Below are positions 60,536-64,000 of a stretch of DNA of 64,000 nt, piece by piece (the stretch's first letter is position 1; every line of letters begins with the position of its first letter). The notes beneath the pieces are model-generated. The model was not told the DNA's origin. It made no database searches and was given only the letters and a program-made list of their open reading frames with translations. Origin of the DNA: Candidatus Peregrinibacteria bacterium. Its GTDB lineage: Bacteria > Patescibacteriota > Gracilibacteria > UBA1369 > 2-02-FULL-48-14. A program made the position numbers and the translations under genes. The DNA is taken from NCBI GenBank assembly GCA_018658105.1, contig JABHVW010000014.1:53098-117097 (forward strand), given 5' to 3'.

Positions 60536-62596
60536 TTATCCTAGCAATGACACACCAGCGATCATCGGTGCAATGATTAGTGCGATTGTGTTAATTACTT
60601 TAATTAGTGCGTTTAGAGCAGGCCCAGCAGTGTCTTTGTAAGGATCACCGACTGTGTCTCCAACTATTGCAGCTTTGTGAGCTATAGAGCCCTTTCCACC
60701 ATGATTTCCATCTTCTATGTATTTCTTTCCATTGTCCCAAGCTCCACCTGCGTTAGACATGTTAATTGCCATAAGCAGCCCAGTAATAATTACACCACCA
60801 AGCATTCCACCAAGAGCTAGAGGCCCAAGGATGAATCCAACAAGGATAGGTGCAGCTACTGCGATGATTCCTGGAACTATCATTTCTTTAAGTGCAGCTT
60901 TTGTAACGATGTCTACACATTTGTTGTATTCAGGTCGAGCTGTGCCTTCCATGATTCCTTTGATGTCGCGGAACTGTCTGCGAACTTCTTCAACTACGCT
61001 GAATGCAGCGCGGCCTACTGCCTCCATAAGGTAAGCAGAGAATAAGAAAGGAAGCATTCCACCAAGGAATAATCCGATTAGTACTCGGTAGTCAGCGATG
61101 TCGAATACGAAGTGTTCGTTACTGTTTTTAAGTAGTTCTTCACCGTAAGCTTGGAAGAGTACAAGTGCAGCAAGTGCAGCAGATGCAACAGCGTAACCTT
61201 TAGTTACGGCTTTGGTTGTGTTTCCTACAGCGTCTAGTGCGTCTGTGTTTTTTCTAACGTGTGCAGGTAGTTTAGCCATTTCAGCGATTCCACCAGCGTT
61301 GTCTGTAATTGGTCCGTATGAATCCATAGCGATAACCATTCCAGTTGTAGAGAGCATAGCAACCGCAGCGATAGCGATTCCATAAACTCCACTGTTTAGT
61401 GTTGAGTGATCTCCAAGCCAGTATGACGCGAAGATAGCTGTAACAATAATTATAACCATTGGGAAGGTAGAGAAAAGACCTACAGCAAGCCCAGAGATTA
61501 GATTTGTTCCAGCACCTGTTTCAGATGCTTTTGCAATCCGTTTTACAGGAGAGTAATCAGTTGATGTGTAATATTCAGTTACTATATTGATAAGTAGAGT
61601 CATAACAAGACCTACGATTCCAGCCCAGAAGATATTAATATCGTTGAGCATGTGTTTCGTAATGAAGTACATTCCAATTGCAGATACAATCCCAGTTGCG
61701 ATAGTTCCGCGGTAGAGTGCAGCCATAATGTTTGTTTTGCCTTCACCAAGTCTAACGAAGTAAATACCAACGATTGTTGATACAACTCCTAATGCTCCAA
61801 GAGCAAGTGGGTATTCAACTACAACTGCACCGTGACTAGTCACAAGAGTTGAAGCTGCAAGAATCATAGCTGCAATAAGTGTTACAGCGTATGTCTCGAA
61901 AAGATCGGCACCCATTCCAGCGCAGTCACCTACGTTGTCTCCAACGTTATCAGCGATTACAGCAGGGTTACGAGGGTCGTCTTCAGGAATTCCTTTTTCT
62001 ATTTTACCTACAAGGTCAGCTCCTACATCAGCAGCTTTTGTGTAGATACCTCCACCAACACGGGCGAAGAGAGAAATTAGAGATGCTCCAAAACCAAAAC
62101 CAATAAGTAGGCCTGGGGCTTCATCTATAGGGAATCCAAATGATTGAGTAAAGAGGTAGTAAAAACCTGCAACACCAAGTAGTGCAAGGCTAACTACAGC
62201 TAAACCAGTAACAGCACCTCCACGAAAAGCAACTTGAAGTGCTCCGTTAAGGCTAGTTTTTGCGGCTTGAGCAGTACGAACGTTTGCACGAACGGCAACA
62301 CCCATACCAATATAACCAGCAAGTGCTGAGAATATAGCTCCGACTAGGAAGCTAAATGCGATTTCAAATCCATTTTCAGGAAGTACAAATCCAAGAAGTA
62401 GAAAAATGATCAGTGTAAACACTGCAAGCGTTTTGTATTGGCGATTCAGGTATGCCATAGCACCTTCCTGAATTGAGCGTGCAATCTCTACCATTTTGTC
62501 ATCCCCGTCTTCTTTTCCGAGGACTCCAATAATTAGTACGATTGCCCACCCTAAAGCCAGTACGCTTGCCAGTATAGCAAGGATAGTAGGACTCAT
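60536..62596 (-). CDS. hppA: Membrane-bound proton-translocating pyrophosphatase
   Basis: A 686-residue integral-membrane enzyme that couples PPi hydrolysis to ion pumping, with about 16 helices. The substrate loops are clear: [21 protein letters not shown] and [18 protein letters not shown] near residue 225, and [17 protein letters not shown] near the C-terminus. The stretch [12 protein letters not shown] has Lys and, three residues on, Thr. These residues mark K+-independent H+ pumps; the K+-dependent type has Ala at the first position. It would conserve energy from PPi. I could not find a clear promoter. Confidence 0.95.
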   Translation of the reverse strand: MSPTILAILASVLALGWAIVLIIGVLGKEDGDDKMVEIARSIQEGAMAYLNRQYKTLAVFTLIIFLLLGFVLPENGFEIAFSFLVGAIFSALAGYIGMGVAVRANVRTAQAAKTSLNGALQVAFRGGAVTGLAVVSLALLGVAGFYYLFTQSFGFPIDEAPGLLIGFGFGASLISLFARVGGGIYTKAADVGADLVGKIEKGIPEDDPRNPAVIADNVGDNVGDCAGMGADLFETYAVTLIAAMILAASTLVTSHGAVVVEYPLALGALGVVSTIVGIYFVRLGEGKTNIMAALYRGTIATGIVSAIGMYFITKHMLNDINIFWAGIVGLVMTLLINIVTEYYTSTDYSPVKRIAKASETGAGTNLISGLAVGLFSTFPMVIIIVTAIFASYWLGDHSTLNSGVYGIAIAAVAMLSTTGMVIAMDSYGPITDNAGGIAEMAKLPAHVRKNTDALDAVGNTTKAVTKGYAVASAALAALVLFQAYGEELLKNSNEHFVFDIADYRVLIGLFLGGMLPFLFSAYLMEAVGRAAFSVVEEVRRQFRDIKGIMEGTARPEYNKCVDIVTKAALKEMIVPGIIAVAAPILVGFILGPLALGGMLGGVIITGLLMAINMSNAGGAWDNGKKYIEDGNHGGKGSIAHKAAIVGDTVGDPYKDTAGPALNALIKVINTIALIIAPMIAGVSLLG

Positions 62597-62678
62597 AAGA
62601 TTGGGTTAGTAATAAGCTAAAAGTCGCGCGAATTCTACCTCAAATGGCTTCGGTGTAAAAGGGCATTTTAGATGGAAA

Positions 62679-63443
62679 TTATCGCATTTTAGCAAAGCGT
62701 CTTTTCATTTTAGTGAGAGCGCTTTTATTTTCATCACGGTAAATTAGATATTGAAAGTTCATGAAGATTTGCAGGTACATTCCTGAAATCATACTAATGA
62801 TTGAAATAATTACTGCCGTTACGATTTCTGCTGCGACTGGATTGCTTGATAGTAGTAAGAAGCTTGCAAGGAAAACAACTGCGAATAATATGTAGGTTGC
62901 AAAAATAACTACAGTGCTTATGCTGAATAAATTACCTATGGTTCTGAGCATTCCTGAGCCTCTTACGAAAGTTTGGCTAACGCGGTTTGCGTCGCTGCCT
63001 GATATTTTTTCGAGTTGGCTAACTTGAATTGAATGTATGTAGGCAATTGCTTTGTAAATTCCAGGTAATATAAGGAGTAGGCTCCAAAGTATTACTTTGA
63101 TTATGCTTATGAATGTTGTCCAAACAACTCCCCAGAAACGGGATTTACCATATATTAAACCTTTTTTGAATTGGAATTTTTTACCTTTATGAATGTTTTG
63201 GCACCAAAATGCTGCTGCGTTTTTGTAGCAAATCATAATGATCATATATATGAGCACTAATGCAATTGCAATTAAGCCCTTATTAAAATTACTTAAGCCA
63301 AATAGTTGTAATTCATCAATGAATATCATTGGAATTAGCGGAATGAATGAAAGCAAAAGTGGCAAAAGAATAAATTCTTTCCAATGATTCTTTGTTGCTT
63401 CAAAGGCTTTTTGTGCGATGAAATCGGTTGTATTGGGTTGCAT
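62679..63443 (-). CDS. Hypothetical multi-spanning membrane protein
   Basis: A 254-residue protein with about six hydrophobic segments, a Gly/Ser loop (KISGSDANRVSQTFVRGSG) and a basic end (KSALTKMKRRFAKMR). It resembles uncharacterised membrane proteins of the DUF975 or glycerophosphodiester-phosphodiesterase-membrane-domain kind, but I cannot fix the family. TAGAAT on the minus strand near 63468 may be its -10 box. It is divergent from the Yip1-like gene that follows. Confidence 0.65.
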   Translation of the reverse strand: MQPNTTDFIAQKAFEATKNHWKEFILLPLLLSFIPLIPMIFIDELQLFGLSNFNKGLIAIALVLIYMIIMICYKNAAAFWCQNIHKGKKFQFKKGLIYGKSRFWGVVWTTFISIIKVILWSLLLILPGIYKAIAYIHSIQVSQLEKISGSDANRVSQTFVRGSGMLRTIGNLFSISTVVIFATYILFAVVFLASFLLLSSNPVAAEIVTAVIISIISMISGMYLQIFMNFQYLIYRDENKSALTKMKRRFAKMR

Positions 63444-63505
63444 AGTAGTGTGGTTGGGGTGGTGAAATTCTATTCGATACTACTCTTAAACCTGATACAC
63501 TTCAA

Positions 63506-64000
63506 ATGTTTAGTAAAAATAACCCCTATCAAATGGATTTCGCTAAAATATTTGGGAATGCAAAAGATATTGTTTCTTTGAAGATGGATATAATGAAATT
63601 GATTGCTGGAAAGAAAAATTTATTGCAAGAAGTGGTGATGTTGACCTTTTTATCTTCTTTTGCGGCGGCGCTTGGTAGATATTTATTTCCGGTTAGTGTG
63701 GGTGATTTAGTTCTTTATAGACCTGAACCTTTAGATGTTGTGTGGCAAACTATTGGTGGAGTGGTGATTTCTTTGATTATATTGTATGTAATGGGGGCTA
63801 TTTCTGAGCATCTTTTCAAAACAAAGGTGAAAATGGAATCTTTTGTGTGGGTGATGGGTTATGCCTCTATTTTAGGGTTTTTACAGATTATTCCTGCTCT
63901 TGGAATTGTTGCTGGAATTTGGAGTTTAGTAGTGCTTTGGAAGTTTATGTCTGAAATTGGTGGTATGAAAGCTATGCCTTTTGTTGGGTTTTTGCTGTTA
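63506..64000 (+). CDS. Yip1-like membrane protein, 3' end outside window
   Basis: An open frame without a stop runs from the ATG at 63506 to the window edge (165 codons). An ATG at 63533 is an alternative start. The N-terminal 40 residues are hydrophilic (DFAKIFGNAKDIVSLKMDIM). At least four hydrophobic segments follow, with VWVMGYASILGFLQIIPALGI and a Trp-rich loop, the pattern of bacterial Yip1/DUF1282 proteins. The function is unknown. The gene is cut, so domain and length cannot be judged. Confidence 0.7.
   Translation, partial: MFSKNNPYQMDFAKIFGNAKDIVSLKMDIMKLIAGKKNLLQEVVMLTFLSSFAAALGRYLFPVSVGDLVLYRPEPLDVVWQTIGGVVISLIILYVMGAISEHLFKTKVKMESFVWVMGYASILGFLQIIPALGIVAGIWSLVVLWKFMSEIGGMKAMPFVGFLLL

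Overview
The window is about 64 kb of an A+T-rich, densely packed bacterial chromosome. UGA is used as a normal stop codon (for example the genes ending at 3612, 4211 and 8926), so this is not a UGA-recoding (code 25) lineage. No phage or plasmid backbone is visible. Several things suggest Candidate Phyla Radiation (Patescibacteria), with Peregrinibacteria-like the best guess: almost no Shine-Dalgarno sequences, tiny intergenic gaps, many lineage-specific secreted giants (thrombospondin type-3, lamin-tail and SLH domains), and a core housekeeping set split into short operons. This lineage call is an inference from gene style, not from a marker-gene tree.

Layout. 1-8.6 kb: a receiver domain cut by the window edge, an AEC transporter, small conserved genes, a HAD phosphatase, a metal/arsenic-type permease, a DEAD-box helicase, a cold-shock protein, a NYN nuclease and a membrane-anchored beta-helix protein. 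8.6-12.1 kb: an accessory stretch with two toxin-antitoxin pairs, a membrane protein and an MFS transporter. It lies 3' of tRNA-Asn and is punctuated by short copies resembling the 3' end of that tRNA. 12-19.8 kb: RNA methyltransferase, ssb, gmk, tRNA-Gln (followed by a one-gene cassette bounded by a 17-bp copy of the tRNA 3' end), typA. A 339-bp gap at 14775-15113 is packed with inverted repeats. 19.9-26.6 kb: RRM protein, an SLH/transglycosylase-like/metallophosphoesterase fusion, a Crp/Fnr regulator, a thioredoxin-like lipoprotein, amtB, a plant-type rhamnose epimerase/reductase homologue and an AI-2E-type permease. 26.8-36.4 kb: pepA, then an oxidative-stress block (bcp, sod, ahpC, trxB with a ferredoxin) with a shared palindromic operator, then a large coiled-coil protein and a lamin-tail protein. 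36.6-43 kb: rny, groES-groEL under a CIRCE operator, two unknown genes and pilT. 43-57 kb: a 1699-residue surface protein, pyrH-frr-rseP-dnaA, a FecR-like protein and a 977-residue Cys-rich SLH protein. 57-64 kb: ybaB-mltG, L25, an isochorismatase-like hydrolase, a proton-pumping pyrophosphatase and two membrane proteins, the last cut by the window edge.

Three patterns span the window. First, at least twelve genes have a -10-like hexamer exactly 6 or 7 bases before the start codon, which points to frequent leaderless transcription; the pattern also corrects some starts. Second, a short G+C-rich core repeat (around GGAGCGCT / GGCCGCTWGGCC) recurs in intergenic gaps, in or beside long hairpins whose arms are different at each locus and copy the neighbouring sequence. 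Third, single-gene cassettes sit behind tRNA 3' ends without any integrase in view. The redox genes (bcp, sod, ahpC, trxB, ferredoxin, two thioredoxin-like lipoproteins) imply regular exposure to oxygen; the big surface proteins, pilT and SLH domains imply life attached to other cells or surfaces.
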